Assembly (NCBI GenBank): GCA_022495005.1
Contig: JAGYXB010001020.1
Span: 1,240,001 to 1,304,000 of the forward strand
Direction: 5' to 3'
Length of the DNA: 64,000 nucleotides
From: Rhyacophila brunnea
Taxonomy: Eukaryota; Arthropoda; Insecta; Trichoptera; Rhyacophilidae
The stretch's first letter is position 1. Each line of letters starts with the position of its first letter. The notes under the pieces were generated by a model. It saw only the letters and a list, made by a program, of their open reading frames with translations, did not search any database and had not been told where the DNA came from. Positions 1-12,292 of this stretch are shown piece by piece. A program made the translations under genes and the position numbers.

Positions 1-1028
1 ATTGCTCTCCACACTTGTAACACATGTTACATGTCTATGATTGAAAAAATTAATATCATGACAGGAAGTTCAACTGGAACATTGACGAATTAATCTATGT
101 TACCTTTATTAGTTTTTCTTTCAATTTTAATAGATTCCTTCATTTGTACTGTTTTATTTTTTCCCCTTTCCTTTAATTTTTAATCTGAAACAACATTCAA
201 TAATCTAAATATTAAACATTACAATCGAACAGCTGTATGTAGTTGCTTTCAATGTGTAGTAAAATACCTATTAAAGTTATAAACAGGAAAAAATATTATA
301 CTTAATAATTAAATATCAATATACCTACCTAACTACTAATCTTTTTGACAACTATCTTTTTGACAACTATAGTGTACCTAGGCAATGTAACCACAACACA
401 TGATTAAATGTCATGATTGTACTACATTTGTCTTATGTACTATCAAAACCAACCAAATTGAACTAAATAAATGCTTAAATTATTCCCAAGATATCAATAA
501 GAGACTCGATAGAATATTAGAAGTTTACCTTATAATAGTTTTTGAGAACAACGTATTAATACGTAAGTATTGAGAAATCACTCTCCACTCTGGAATATCG
601 AAGTTCATTAAAATCATGGTAAAATGGTGTGAAGTGAGGAATGAAACAGTTTGTAATGCCTTATGGGTATTAATTCCTGCGAGCGTTAAAACCCTTTGTA
701 ATATCATCGTGAAACATTGATAATGCATTAAAATAAGTAGATACCTACTCTGTGAGCAGTTTATAAAAATAAAATGGGCTAGGTAGGCAAAGACACCCAT
801 GGGAAGGCAGAGTAACCCCTTTACGCTACGTAATTTCCAGTCTGCCATTTCTTATGTGCACACATTTTATAAAGCTCTTAATTTTTAAGATTTTTGTGTC
901 CTGCGCTATTATGCGTCATTTTCTTCGTAATGTACCCAATCCTTCTAAAATGATGTGTTCTGGAAATTAATTATAGAGCTTTTAATTTACAACTCAATGT
1001 AGGTAGCTTAGGTACGAATTGGAAATAC
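1..1028. other. AT-rich non-coding stretch
   Basis: I see no exon, RNA gene or mobile element here. The only local structure is a perfect tandem pair of a 15-bp word, CTTTTTGACAACTAT, at 341-355 and 356-370. Open frames in this stretch are short, low in complexity and match no family I recognise. Confidence 0.6.
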
Positions 1029-1036
1029 AATTATTA

Positions 1037-1204
1037 GGTACTGTTCGGTTATACGGAATACAGCGGAAAACGCATTTTGAAAATACCCGATATACTGGAT
1101 TATTCGTTAGTTTAGGTTAAGTTTGGTTAGGTTACAAATAATCCAGTTTATCAGCTATTTTCAAAATGTGTTTTCCGCTGTATTCCGTATAACCGAACAG
1201 TACC
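1037..1204. mobile_element. TIR-MITE family A, copy 1 (8-bp target duplication)
   Basis: A 168-bp inverted-repeat element. It begins GGTACTGTTCGGTTATAC and ends with the reverse complement; the arms pair over roughly 70 bp. The 8-bp word AATTATTA occurs immediately before (1029-1036) and after (1205-1212), an exact target-site duplication. An 8-bp duplication is typical of hAT, P and Merlin-type elements; the GG-terminus is not the usual hAT CAG, so the superfamily is open. It has no coding capacity and would be mobilised in trans. A second copy lies at 6264-6467. The unpaired centre (1107-1136) reads as six consecutive TTAGG-like pentamers. Confidence 0.9.
1107..1136 (+). repeat. Degenerate TTAGG pentamers in MITE core
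   Basis: Read in register the six pentamers are TTAGT, TTAGG, TTAAG, TTTGG, TTAGG, TTACA. TTAGG is the standard insect telomere repeat. The array forms the loop between the two arms of MITE copy 1. The second copy carries a longer version of the same array on the opposite strand. Confidence 0.6.
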
Positions 1205-1212
1205 AATTATTA

Positions 1213-4080
1213 TAGTGATTGTAATTTATTACACCTATTTATTTGACACAATAACTTTACACCAACTCAAAAATTATTCATCCACTGACTTGTAAACAGA
1301 AGTATATTTTGTTTGTCGATCTCATCATGGCTTATATTTGGCAACATTGTATATCGACACTCGGAAGAGATCTCACCGACACGAATTCTACGTATATTTT
1401 GTGCAAGCATACGTATATCATAATATCACCCTCTTCATTTGTATTACATTCGCGTATGCACACACACAGGCTTGCATAGCTATTTACAGCTTGTATCAAT
1501 ATACGCGATCGCGGACAAAACGTGTTCCAGCAGTGTGTAGTTTCACCAACACCTATAAGAATCATCTACGTGAGTTGGGTGTAAATGTGTTGAGGTGTAT
1601 TGGCCCCTACGAATACATGCGCACAGGTCACACGGTACGTTAGCCATTGGCTGTGTATATAGGTAGGTAGATAGGTATGCATGCTGGTATATCAATGCTT
1701 TAGCCGGCGTTAAGTTTGGCAACGTTGCGCGGTAGGATCGATGCTGGCAAGTGGTGTACGGCCGTGGCCGTATAGCCCGTATAAAGAGGAAATTGTGGCT
1801 TTGCGTTGTCACCGTTCTTCCTTCATTTTTATTTAAAAAGAAATGCTGTAATTATTTATCTTTTATAATAATCAATAATCGAATTGATAGGTACCTACTT
1901 ATAATTATATCTGTATCGGCTATACCTAGTAACTATGTAAAAAACTAACCCGACAGCTAATCAAATCAAACCCTAAATTATTTGCGCTTATTAATTTATA
2001 GAACTGGATACCCATTTTGAAAACTATTTTTCCTCGATAGATTGGTTGTGGAGGCTGGAGTTATTTATTTAGGTATACATATTTTGTAATTCGTCCATAA
2101 TCCCCGACGCCGTATTGGCTGCTATGTCGTTATGATAATAAATACTAGTGTGATATTATTTTGCTTTAGTATCTCTAACTAAATAATTATTGTACACGGA
2201 TAATAATATTAAACTGCGGCGGCGAGTAAAAAGTATTAAATGTGTATAGTACCCAGGTACCTATATTGATTAAGCGTATCGTTGAAAACAGATTTTGTAA
2301 CTCTGTATCTTGGAATACGGGCTGCATTGTTTTTTTGTATTACCTACCCGTCAAACCTGATCTGACTGCCTATCATTTCTCGGCAGTGCGGTCGATCTCC
2401 CAAGATTGTTGACTCGTGATCTGAAACTAGTTTGCGATATCTCCCGATCACGACAGGGATCGATCTGTATAAGTAAGTATAAAAAATATTCTGTCGGGTT
2501 AAGCCGCAAACCTAACAAATTAAATCACAGGTGAAGAAACAGGGAAGGCAATATTTTTGTTTGAAGTGCTGAGTAGACGTCATATTGAAAAGAACCGCGG
2601 TCAATATGGGACCCAATAGACTGGACACGCAGGGCTGAATATGTACGTGTAATTTATATTGTTATAAAACTCTATCAGATGGGCTTACTATCGGCATGGC
2701 CATGGGCATACTGGAATTTTTAAGGTTGAACCTTAAAAATTGTCACTTCGCTGGTGAGTAAAAAATAATTTGGGGAATTGCTCAGTCTGACCAGTGATCA
2801 CACTGCTGCCATTGTTAAGGTAGACATTTCTACAGGCGGTATCGACTTCCAGAAGGTACATGACATTGTTTGTACATTGTACATCGATACTTTCCCTGTT
2901 ACTATTTGCTACACGGATTGGGCCGAGTGCGCCGCGCCTACTACACTATCGCGCTCGGGTAGGCGAGAGTGTAATGCGGCATTATGATTTCCGATGCGTT
3001 TTGACGCCTGAATTTTAAGCAGGGGCCCTGCGTGTAGTAATGTTTATAAAGTCCTATTGTATCAATAAAAACACACAACTTATCGGGTCTCTGGTATAGG
3101 TTGTTGACTTATCTATATTAACAAACTGTAAATTTCATAACACCTGTCGTCAGTCACATTGTTGACATGATATCGTATGTCCAATGTAATCAGTTTCGTA
3201 GCTCTATATAAGTTCTTTGATCTCTATTTAAAACAAGCCATCGTTAATCTCTTCGGTTGTAAGTATGAAGTTAGTCTTAATTTTAGTTTAATGGTACGGA
3301 AAATAAACTTGAAGCTGATATTCCGAATATACCATTATTAGTATGTACTTAGGTACAATTTACATAATGGCGAGTGGATTATTTTAAATGAATACCGTCA
3401 CCGTCATGTTTCATTGCGAATTTTTGAAACGGCATAATATTTTAAAGTACGCATTTCGTATGGTAGGGCGAAAATGCGATGTCTTCGAAACCCTTCGCCC
3501 GGCCAGTGATCGATCGCCACGACTGCCGTCATGCCTGTTTCCCGTTTACTTGCTTGTACTTCACTTGCCGCAATATTGGACACTGCCGTATATTTTGTAA
3601 CGTAACGTTTTGTTTTACAAAATGTTACTACCTATAAACTGGTCTAGTTGGATTAAATATGCAGGTATGTTTTGCTAAAAAAATGAATATAGTATCGCTG
3701 TCCTACACTACCTACCTACCTACCTACACTCAGTGATCTGGCACATATTGACAAAATGTCTCACGTGTCATTTCGGTGTAAAGAACACGTAGGTACCTAT
3801 ATGACTGTAAACATCAAGTTTTATTTGTGATTGGGTGCCCTGTTTGTAAATTGACTCGTGGTAGTTGATATCTATCTAAAATGAAGCAAAGTTACGTAAT
3901 TTTATAATATGACAGCGATGTGTTAAAATTAAATAAATTAGGTATACATGTAGGTCTTAGAACCACGTTGCATCACGTCTATTAAAAATGGTGGGTAAAC
4001 GATTAATAGTTTATAATGTTTATATAATTAATAATTATATATTATCAATTATCATCGACGACGATACTGCAATAGGTTAT
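1213..4080. other. Non-coding stretch, no recognised feature
   Basis: Mixed AT-rich sequence with a few GC-richer islands, for example 1340-1790, 2340-2480 and 2920-3000. Open frames here are short and without recognisable domains, conserved residues or convincing splice sites. I see no transposon ends with duplications. Confidence 0.5.
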
Positions 4081-5393
4081 TAGGGATTCCAATCCCGGGA
4101 TCCCGAGCTATTTTCGATACCTATAAATCCCGGGATTGATTTTTTTTATCAATTTTTGTGGAAAATAAAATAAAAACGAAAATATAACAGAAAAAATACT
4201 TTTAATAACAAATAACTACATTAGAAATAAACTTAGTTTGAATGAAGTTTGATTTATACCCATGTGTAAGTTGCCGATTAATTTTATTTTTTCACATAAA
4301 TTAATAAAAATGAGAAAGATTGGAAAAAAACAATGCTTCGCACTATTACAAAGTAATTCCACCATGATCTCATACGTTTTACGGAAGTTTCATATTTGGC
4401 TGACTAATTAGATTTATGAAGCGGAAAGGGCATAAGTAAACCATGATTTGCTTAACTATTTTAAATCTCGCTAACCCATTCATTAAGTCTTTACTATCAG
4501 AAACAGCAATCTCATATTAAATTCACATTAATATTTATATTACAATATTATTTACTCCACTAAACTTATGTATTTCCAAGATTGACCGTATACAATACTC
4601 ATAGCTTACGGGTCGCACAAAATTGTGTTTTTGCTAATTACTTTTCAAATGAAAATTAACACGTTAATTACAAAATTAATTAAAAGGGCCCGTAAGCATT
4701 GTGTTAACAATAAATGTCTTAAATAGTATGAATTATACTAGATTTATTTTTGACCGATTTTATCAATGTTATTTGTACTTAAATATATAAATTTTATATT
4801 AATATAAAAATTTTATATTTTCAAATAACATTGATAAAATCGATCAAAAATAAATCTAGTATAATTTATACAATTTAAGACATTTATTGTTAATATTGTA
4901 TACGTTCAATCTTGGAAATACACAAGTTTAACGGAGTAAATAATATTGTAATTTAAATAATAATGTGAATTTAATGAGATTGCTTAATGAGATTTAATAA
5001 TCATGGCGTACTTATGGCCTTTCCGCTTCATAAATCTAATAAGTCAGACAAATATGAAACTACCGTAAAACGTATGATATCATGGTAGAATTACTTTGTT
5101 AAAAGTGCGAAGCATTGCTTTTTCCAATCTTTCCATTTTTAATAATTTACGTGAAAAAATAAAATGAATCGGCAACCTACACATGGGTATAAATCAAACT
5201 TCATTCAAACTCAGTTTATTTCTAATGTAGTTATTTTTTATTAAAAGTATTTTTTCTGTTATATTTTCGCTTTTATTTTATTTTCCATAAAAATTGATAA
5301 AAAAATCAATCCCGAAATCCCGGGATTATGTTTATCAATCCCGGGATTCATAGGTATCGAAAATAGCTCGGGATCCCGGGATTGGAATCCCTA
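4081..5393. mobile_element. Fold-back element, family F copy 1 (head-to-head palindrome)
   Basis: A 1.3-kb inverted repeat. The outer 28 bp at each end are perfect complements, starting TAGGGATTCCAATCCCGG; similarity continues through the arms to a centre near 4797. The left arm is about 716 bp and the right about 597 bp; the difference is mostly an insert at 4597-4703. Near each end the palindromic word ATCCCGGGAT is repeated. No transposase is visible. I could not find a convincing target duplication; a second GGATTCCCTA at 5402-5411 may be a duplicated end. Related copies lie at 14610-15716 and 53705-54308. A transcript through it would fold into a long hairpin. Confidence 0.85.
4597..4703. 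mobile_element. Short inverted-repeat insert in left arm of fold-back copy 1
   Basis: This stretch of about 107 bp has no counterpart in the right arm, where the flanking sequences are joined directly. It carries its own inverted ends, CTTACGGGTC at 4605 and GGGCCCGTAAG at 4686-4696, so it is probably a small nested MITE. A target duplication is not clear. Confidence 0.55.
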
Positions 5394-5937
5394 CTCGGGA
5401 TGGATTCCCTAATAATAGAACAAATGCACAGGTGCAAAGAAAACGTTGTAACTTATATTACATGCAAAGCATTCTCAAGATTTGAATGATTATGTATTGC
5501 TCTTTATATTCTAATGACCTATTTTATATAAATTGGAACATAATATATTTTTAATTTCTTACTAATTATCGTCATTTTTTAACATTCGTAAGTTAACATT
5601 AGCATACTAAATTGATAGACTTGAATGTAATTAAAGACGTATATCGTTTGAATAAATCAAAATATGGTTCTTTTGAAATATAGGTAAGTACTTATGTACA
5701 TTCCTGTTTATATATTTTGTTTGTTTATCTTATCTCTCTTCTGAGGCTTTTTTTCTGAGCCATGGTATTCAGAATATTAAAGTTTGCATCGAAATATCGA
5801 AGAAATAAACGCGAGAATCATCTGTTTTTATCGTATAATTAATAATATCCTAAGCCATTTCGTTTCTTGTTTCACATCGAAATATTCTGGAACTTCTTAC
5901 TCTTGTGAAACAATAATAATTATTGATAGGTTTCTAT
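5394..5937. other. Non-coding AT-rich spacer
   Basis: Nothing recognisable apart from the repeated fold-back end fragment at 5402-5411. Confidence 0.5.
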
Positions 5938-6042
5938 AGGCTTAAGAACCTCTTGGATTGGTACGAGTGCAGCTCCACCGAACTGTTCCGGGTAGCAGAC
6001 GACAGAGCTAAGATCGCCTTGATGGTGTCTGATCTCCGCTAG
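5938..6042 (+). pseudogene. LINE endonuclease/RT polyprotein, C-terminal tail
   Basis: Thirty-four codons before a TAG stop translate to a peptide with the signature of the extreme C-terminus of insect non-LTR retrotransposon ORF2 proteins: RLKNLLDWYECSSTELF followed by RVADDRAKIALMVSDLR. Many insect LINE proteins end with a similar 'WLKNLR-W....STELFR-A...R-..MI-NLR' block. Nothing upstream can be read as reverse transcriptase, so this is a 5'-truncated fragment. The clade cannot be assigned from so short a piece. Identification rests on pattern memory and not on a search. Confidence 0.6.
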
Positions 6043-6263
6043 GGGATGGCACAATAATTTATTATTATATTATAGGTCTCATCACTCTTATCCCATATTC
6101 GTCAGTCATGCTTGGTAAATATACATTCATGTATTTTGGTTAATTATATGTTATAATGGCAAATTTCTGTTTTTTTAAAGCCTACAACGAGTATTTCACT
6201 ATCAACGACGATATTATAATATAAATAGTTTCTACTAAAATGCTATACTATTAGTGAAGTATT

Positions 6264-6467
6264 GGTACTGTTCGGTTATACCGGAGGCAGCGGAAAACGC
6301 ATTTTGAAAATAGCCGATAAACTGGATTATTTGTTAGATTAACCTAACCAAACCAAACCTAACCTAACCTAACCGAACCTAAACTAACCCAAACTAACAA
6401 ATAATCCAGTTTATCGGCTATTTTCAAAATGCGTTTTCCGCTGCCTCCGGTATAACCGAACAGTACC
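6264..6467. mobile_element. TIR-MITE family A, copy 2 (8-bp target duplication)
   Basis: A 204-bp element with the same ends as copy 1 (GGTACTGTTCGGTTATAC and complement). The two arms of this copy are almost perfect complements over about 75 bp. The target duplication GAAGTATT is exact at 6256-6263 and 6468-6475. The near-perfect arms suggest a younger insertion than copy 1. The core is an 11-unit CCTAA-like pentamer array at 6343-6397. Confidence 0.93.
6343..6397 (-). repeat. Telomere-like CCTAA pentamer array in MITE core
   Basis: Eleven consecutive pentamers in one register: CCTAA, CCAAA, CCAAA, three CCTAA, CCGAA, CCTAA, ACTAA, CCCAA, ACTAA. On the minus strand this is degenerate TTAGG, the insect telomere repeat. 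It lies exactly between the two arms of MITE copy 2. I infer either capture of telomeric DNA by the founder element or hairpin-loop expansion of a short motif. Confidence 0.65.
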
Positions 6468-6475
6468 GAAGTATT

Positions 6476-7575
6476 TTGCTGCATATATGAAAATGTATTT
6501 CTTGGCGAGGTAGGCACTGCGGCATCTTCCCATGAATATTTGAACTTAGAATAGTATGTACCTATTATGTAATTATGTGATTGCTGACACAGTAGAATTG
6601 ACATTACGTCCATGAGTAGGTTGAGGTTTAACATTTAACACACTTTTATGATACTTTTAAGATGATTTTGAAACTTTATTACATTAATATGACAATTACT
6701 GATGGTATGGTGTTACCCATGTGAGAAAGCTTCGTGTTTTCAGTTCAATTTTGTAAATGTCACAAAGGTTTGGTACTTATAATGTTGAATTCTTTCACAA
6801 TAATTTCAACATACGAAGCACCACTACTACACTGACTCAACTGAGACTCGTTTCACTGTTCGATGTTCGCCGCCGTGCTTTTTTTTGTTGGAATGTTAAC
6901 AGGAAATTTCTTTGTTTTTGTAACTCACCATACCTTGACTGCACGGTTCCGTGATTCTTCTTTAGGATAATCGTAGATGAGTAGGTATGCTGAAAGTGTC
7001 CGGAAAATATATATTAGACAATCTGTAACTGTTTTTGAATTGTTCGAGAATAAATTTATTTAGTTTTTTGCCATTGATGGCATTACCCCAATTTAATAAA
7101 TTACAAAAATGATAACCATGGGCTTAAAAACTTCTGATTGATTGTTTATTTGGAATTATTTGTAAGGGCACGCAGTTTAATTGGTTACAAGCACTCACTC
7201 CGAGAGTGTACTCGAATCGGAGGTGTTTTGAATCCCATTTTTCAAGGTTCGATTCCAGTCTGAATCGGACCACGTCTCCGAGGCCCCGTTCCGATTATTT
7301 AAAAACATCGGTAGGTTTACCTGGTTTGAGGTACATTATGGACATAATTTTAATTAACTCAAAAACTAGTTGCTATTGTATATTTCAAGATATCGTTCCT
7401 TGGTCAATACAGTATACCTACCACGTAATGGACACCACGTGTTGTAAAGGATTTTACGTATTTTCTTTCAAGAACGTATCTTAATACTTAAACAGTTCCT
7501 TGGAGTATTAATAAATTCGCTAGCGGACAGATTCATGCCACTCGTTATATAATTAAATTTAAATTATGTATTAAG
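6476..7575. other. Non-coding stretch
   Basis: No gene or mobile element that I can support. A box-B-like word (AGGTTCGATTCCAG, about 7242-7255) hints at an eroded tRNA-derived SINE, but I could not find a convincing A box, body or tail. Confidence 0.4.
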
Positions 7576-10385
7576 TGGGCATTTTCACCAAAGTTTGTAC
7601 ATGTTTGAAATTTGGGTAATTTTATTTTTTCACTCAAATTAACCATTTTTATATAGCTAGCAGATTCCTTGTTCTATTGCTGAATTGGTGATAGCATTTT
7701 TTCAGCAAAATATTGATTAATACAATATTTATATCATTTTTATTATGAAATTGGGCATAATAAGTTTCCGTTCCGTGACTACGAAACTAAGCTTATAAAA
7801 CATGAATGAGACACTTTTTATCACTTAAAAGAGCTCTATTAGATTAAAAAAACCATTCACTTAAAAATAAAACTACAAATAGTCAAAAAATATTATTGAA
7901 TTGTAATTCTTGGGCACATTTCGTTCCACTCCGTTACCCTATGTCTATAATGGCAGAGCATTTTTCCTTTAACCAAAACCAATCAATGTTCGTTCTGCTA
8001 TTTTTTTAAAGACAGTAATCACTTTTACTAAATTTTATTGGAAAAATACATGTGTTTCGTTATTTAATAATCAAATGAAAAATAGTTAACGTTCAACTTT
8101 TTTGGGGACATTTTCGGAATGGAACGAAATGGTAACGGAATGTAATTTGTAAAGCTAAAGTTACATGTTACCATAAAAACAAATTTTTGTTTTATGAAAT
8201 TTATTTGAATTTTTTGATAGTCAAATATATATTCAACGTGCGTCACAATAACAAAACAAATCAAACTTACTAAAATAGACATATTTTATAATAAATTTCA
8301 TAAAACTAGTAAAATAAGGTAGGTAATAATTTTGACACACTATACATTACCATAACTTTTAGATGGCATTTATATTATTTGTAACTCAGATAAAAAATAT
8401 TTTAAAGCAAATTAACAATATATGAAAAAAATTAAATCAGCAAGGGACTCGGACGCGAGTTCGTAGCGCGGCCCGGAGTATATAACTTTTACGAAAATAA
8501 TTGCAGTCGAACTCGGTTATTACGATCTCGGGCATAGCGAGATCTCGGATGTAATAAGGAAACATTTGTTGACATTTGGTTTATGATTTTCGCCATACAT
8601 TTAATTTATTCACTGTTATAACGAGCAACTTATCGGATAAACCGAGCTAAAATACTGTTAATGTGTCGATCGTTTTAAAACATTTCGACCCTAAGCAATA
8701 AAATCCGATTGGACAGGATGCCGCCGGGGTCGGATTACGTTTATGACACTAGTCAAGTGTCTAAGTACCTACCTTATTGGTGTTTCGCCGACAATAATAA
8801 AAAAGTATCCACGCATATGGTTGAAAATCCAAGGTTTGTGAAGTCCGTAGGTACCTTCCAGCGTTCATTACAATAAACAACTTCTTTTGTAGTTTATGAA
8901 TGCCATGCTCGTTTCGGGGATTTTTACGATGGTTTCCAAATTTTTTATTTTCGACTTTTTGTGTAATGTGACATGCTCATTTAAAATTACCTATTCTCTG
9001 ATATAACGAGTAACGCTTATAACAAGCAAATTCAGTCGGTCCCATCTTCCTCGTAATAACCAAGTTCGACTGTATGTTGTCTTGAAATTTACTTGTATTC
9101 ATCAACATAAAATGTAGCTATACAGGTTGATTGTAATCAAGACGTACTTTTCTGACATTTCGCGAATACCTACAGTTCCAGGTATTAAATCTAATAGGGT
9201 ATACATTTCTGTTAAACGTGACAAAAAAATACTTTTTCATACATTTTTATAAATTTCTATGCCTAAAATGTATGGAGAAGTTTTAAAATTTTGGTGGCGT
9301 ATAACAGAAAGAGTATGACAGAGCCCAGTGCCTGTCTCGCAATTATTTCATTCTGGTGTTTTTTCTTTTCCTTCTGTTGTTTTTTTTATCTCTCCATACT
9401 TTTATCTGCGCTAGTTTTGCGTATTCAGACATATCACATACTTTTTTAATCTTTATTATATAGTCAGGTTATTTTCTATATTTTTTAATGAAAAAATATT
9501 GTTTTTCATACGAACAGACAAAATAAAACTTTTTATAATCTATGAAGAACTAAACACACAACGTAAACCCAACTTTATGCATTCTGTTTCGTTACTTTTA
9601 CATTCCACATATACGTTACCACCAAAATAGTTTCGGAACGGAAGTAACGGATTCTGTTTCAGAAGTGGTTGAAGCCAAAATTTAGCTTAGTTTTATTGTT
9701 AAACCTGCGATATGTTTTATTATATCTGTAGTATGAAAGATAAGCTCCATATGTATAATATGTGAAATAGAAATATGTGATTTCTTACCTTACAAATCGT
9801 GGTAACAGTAGTGGAACTTCTTAAATGACCAACCCAGAAAGCAACCTGTTCCGATAGCGTTAAATTGTAAATGGCGATCAGTGTTATACAAAAGTGTTGC
9901 TACATTAAAAAAATACATATTTATAGTGGAAATTTTTCGTCTTCATGCTAAAATCGTGGTAACGGAATGTGGAATTCCACTTTTTCAAATATCCTGGGAC
10001 ACTTTAAACGTGATTTTTTTCAATATTGGTCCAAATTTACGGAAAAACTGTATATTTTCCAAAAATATATAATGTAAGCTGTTGAAGACACTACGAATTT
10101 AATTTTACACACTCAAAATTAATGACGAAATCAGACTTTGTTTATTTGAATTTATGAGTGGGACATGGTAAAAACACACTACCTTTCGATCTAAATAATC
10201 AATTAAAAATATATACAGGTCAGACAGTTGTATTTAACTGATTGAATAAAGTAAATTAATAAATTTGCATGTTAAAAATACATAACTTTCCAATATTCTA
10301 TAATATTATAATAACTATGAAAAAATCAATCAAAGTCATGGGACATGCCAAAAACGCAATGTACAAACTTTGGCGAAAATGCCCA
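7576..10385. mobile_element. 2.8-kb TIR element (27-bp inverted ends), no transposase
   Basis: The left end TGGGCATTTTCACCAAAG, continuing to TTTGTACAT, matches the reverse complement of the right end (10359-10385) at 26 of 27 positions. The target duplication is unclear; an AG dinucleotide adjoins both ends. The interior is non-coding and holds several copies of words related to GGTAACGGAATG / CGTTCCGTTCC (near 7771, 7918, 8119, 9640 and 9953), which may be internal repeats of the element. A smaller element at 8504-9072 is nested within it. No transposase domain is visible, so this is a non-autonomous or strongly decayed element. Whether the two ends belong to one insertion needs a second genomic copy. 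Confidence 0.6.
8504..9072. mobile_element. pogo/Tigger-like MITE
   Basis: A 569-bp element with ends CAGTCGAACTCGGTTATTAC (left) and the complement of CAGTCGAACTTGGTTATTAC (right). Ends that read CAGTCGAACCTCG.TAT.ACGA are known from Tigger/pogo-type Tc1-mariner elements. The right end is followed by TA, as expected; the left flank is TG, which I read as a mutated TA. There are further copies of ATAACGAG-like words near each end. Non-coding. Nested in the 7576-10385 element. Confidence 0.7.
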
Positions 10386-10520
10386 AGTACATTTTTATAT
10401 TGACACCGTTCGAGTGATTTTTCAGAGAAAAATCATTAGTGTGCTTGTATATAATTATTGTTAATTATGAAATATAAATGGAAACAAACTACGAGTCACA
10501 CGATTAGAGAAGTGAATATA

Positions 10521-10641
10521 ATGCCGGGTCTACACTGGCAACATGTCGCCGGCAACGTCGTTAAATTTTACGATAAGTATGATAATTATCGTAAATTTAA
10601 CGAGGTTGTCGCGCGACCTGTTGCCGGTGTGGACCCGGCAT
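10521..10641. mobile_element. MITE family B, copy 1
   Basis: A 121-bp near-palindrome with ends ATGCCGGGTCTACACTGG and GTGTGGACCCGGCAT. The arms (including CAACATGTCGCCGGCAAC) pair down to a short AT-rich centre with the word ATGATAATTATCGTAAA. A second copy of exactly the same length lies at 55646-55766. Both insertions sit at TA/AT-rich sites; the duplication length is not resolved. No coding capacity. Confidence 0.8.
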
Positions 10642-11546
10642 AATATTAATATTCAAGAAACGTAACCATTGAAAAGTTAGCAGCTTCCATAAAACGCGAG
10701 ATTTTGTATTAACACATCGTACTATTTTTGATAGGTATACATTGGCATGACTGAGATTAAACTACCTAAGTATATATACCTATATTCTTTGTACCTATAT
10801 ATTTTTGAAAAACATAACTCACTTTATTTTAATATTTATTGGCAATCATTGGAAGTCACGGGCCAAGCTGTACTTATAGTTAAGAATATCGTAGTGACTT
10901 TCCTTGGGACTACGTTTTTTTTCTATTTATATTATGGAATAATCTAAAAGCATTTTTAATCCTTGTCTATTGAGATTTTCCTACAAATTTTTAACGGTTT
11001 GTTATCGTTAGTAATAATATATTATATTAAAATTTAATATTATACTGAGCATCCTCCGCTACAAAATTGAGTGTCGCAATTTTTAATTAGTTTGTTTTTG
11101 CCTGTAAATAACCCGCAGGCCAGACAGACGTGCCCGCGTGTTGTTGTTCACAGTTATTCAGGTTGTGAACTCCGGGCCGCGGGCCACAGCGCATTGTTCA
11201 AGAAGGCTGATGTACCGTTAGGTAGTTGTCACCCAGATTTCCATGCGAGTGCGAACGCCAGCGACAGCGTCCGCAGAATCTTATGCCGATGCTGCATTAT
11301 GCCTCCACCTCTCCGACACAGATGTAACTATCAGGGATTGCAAACCTAGATCCCATTTGATATCTTGATCCGAAATCTCTGAATTGGAAATGTTCGAATC
11401 ATGGAAATACTGTTTATATTCGCTTTGTAAAAAAATTGCGGATGTTCGTCAAACAGCAAATTCATTTACTATGTCTTTATATGGGATCCTCGCATGTACA
11501 TAAGTATAATATTATGTAGGTACCAAAAAGTCCGAGTTTGTCATAA
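10642..11546. other. Non-coding stretch with a GC-richer block
   Basis: AT-rich up to about 11060, then moderately GC-rich from 11110 to 11340. No exon can be supported: no domain, no conserved peptide and no paired splice signals. Confidence 0.4.
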
Positions 11547-11943
11547 GGTGCTTTTAAACGATCAGTTTAGCTGTTCAATCAGTCTCCATTTTAGTTGAGC
11601 TGTTAGTTAAACTGACCTGTAAGCGCAAAACTGAAGCGACCGACTGAAACCAAAACGGATACGAGACAGGATGGATTTTCCATCAGTTATCGTATCCGTT
11701 TTTAGAGTTGCCAGTTAAATTGACGTGTAAATTAATTGTCATGTTGCCGTATCTTTCATACTACTTTCTAATTTCGATTGAAACTTCAAAATATAAGTTA
11801 TACCAACAATATATATTAGAAAGTTATTGTAAAAATGATATTCATTTTTAGTTAATAAAAAATATGTACATAATATATCGCTGTTTCCCAACTAAACTCA
11901 ACTGAGACTCAATGGATAATTAAACTGATCGTCTAAATACACC
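11547..11943. mobile_element. Candidate MITE with GATCAGTTTA ends
   Basis: The left end AGGTGCTTTTAAACGATC followed by AGTTTA is complementary, with a few mismatches, to the right end (TAAACTGATCGTCTAAATAC then ACC). Looser complementarity continues for about 60 bp, with CAATCAGTCTC on the left matching CAATGAGTCTC on the complement of the right. An internal inverted pair (AAAACGGATACGA and TCGTATCCGTTTTT, about 11652-11703) forms a separate hairpin. The exact ends and target duplication are uncertain. Confidence 0.5.
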
Positions 11944-12292
11944 GCCGTTTCAAAACTGAACGGACCAAAACGTAAACTTCAATTGCACTGACGTTTAGAC
12001 CTTGTCCAGATAGCGCTTGTTTCGCCGCGCTTTACGCTCGAGTACCAAAAATGTGCTCTGCCCATATAGCGCGTTTCGTTTGGCAGTGTCATTTCTGAAT
12101 CAGTCATTTTTGAATCGGCATAAAAAAACAAACGCGAGTGCAAGAAGAAAGCCCGGCAACTCGATAATTGTGATACACGGTTCCTTTCAGATTTTGTGAT
12201 CCGCGATAACTTTACAAGCTAAAACAAGACTTAATTTATTTTGGAGTAGCCATAAAAAATTCTCGCTCTCGAGAGCGAGGAGGTAATTAATT

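Noticed and set aside
6343..6397. A true telomere or interstitial telomere array
   Set aside because: The pentamers are confined to the loop of a MITE with exact 8-bp duplications, so this is element sequence and not a chromosome end.
7240..7260. tRNA or SINE B box at GGTTCGATTCC
   Set aside because: No paired arms, no convincing A box and no shared body with other copies.
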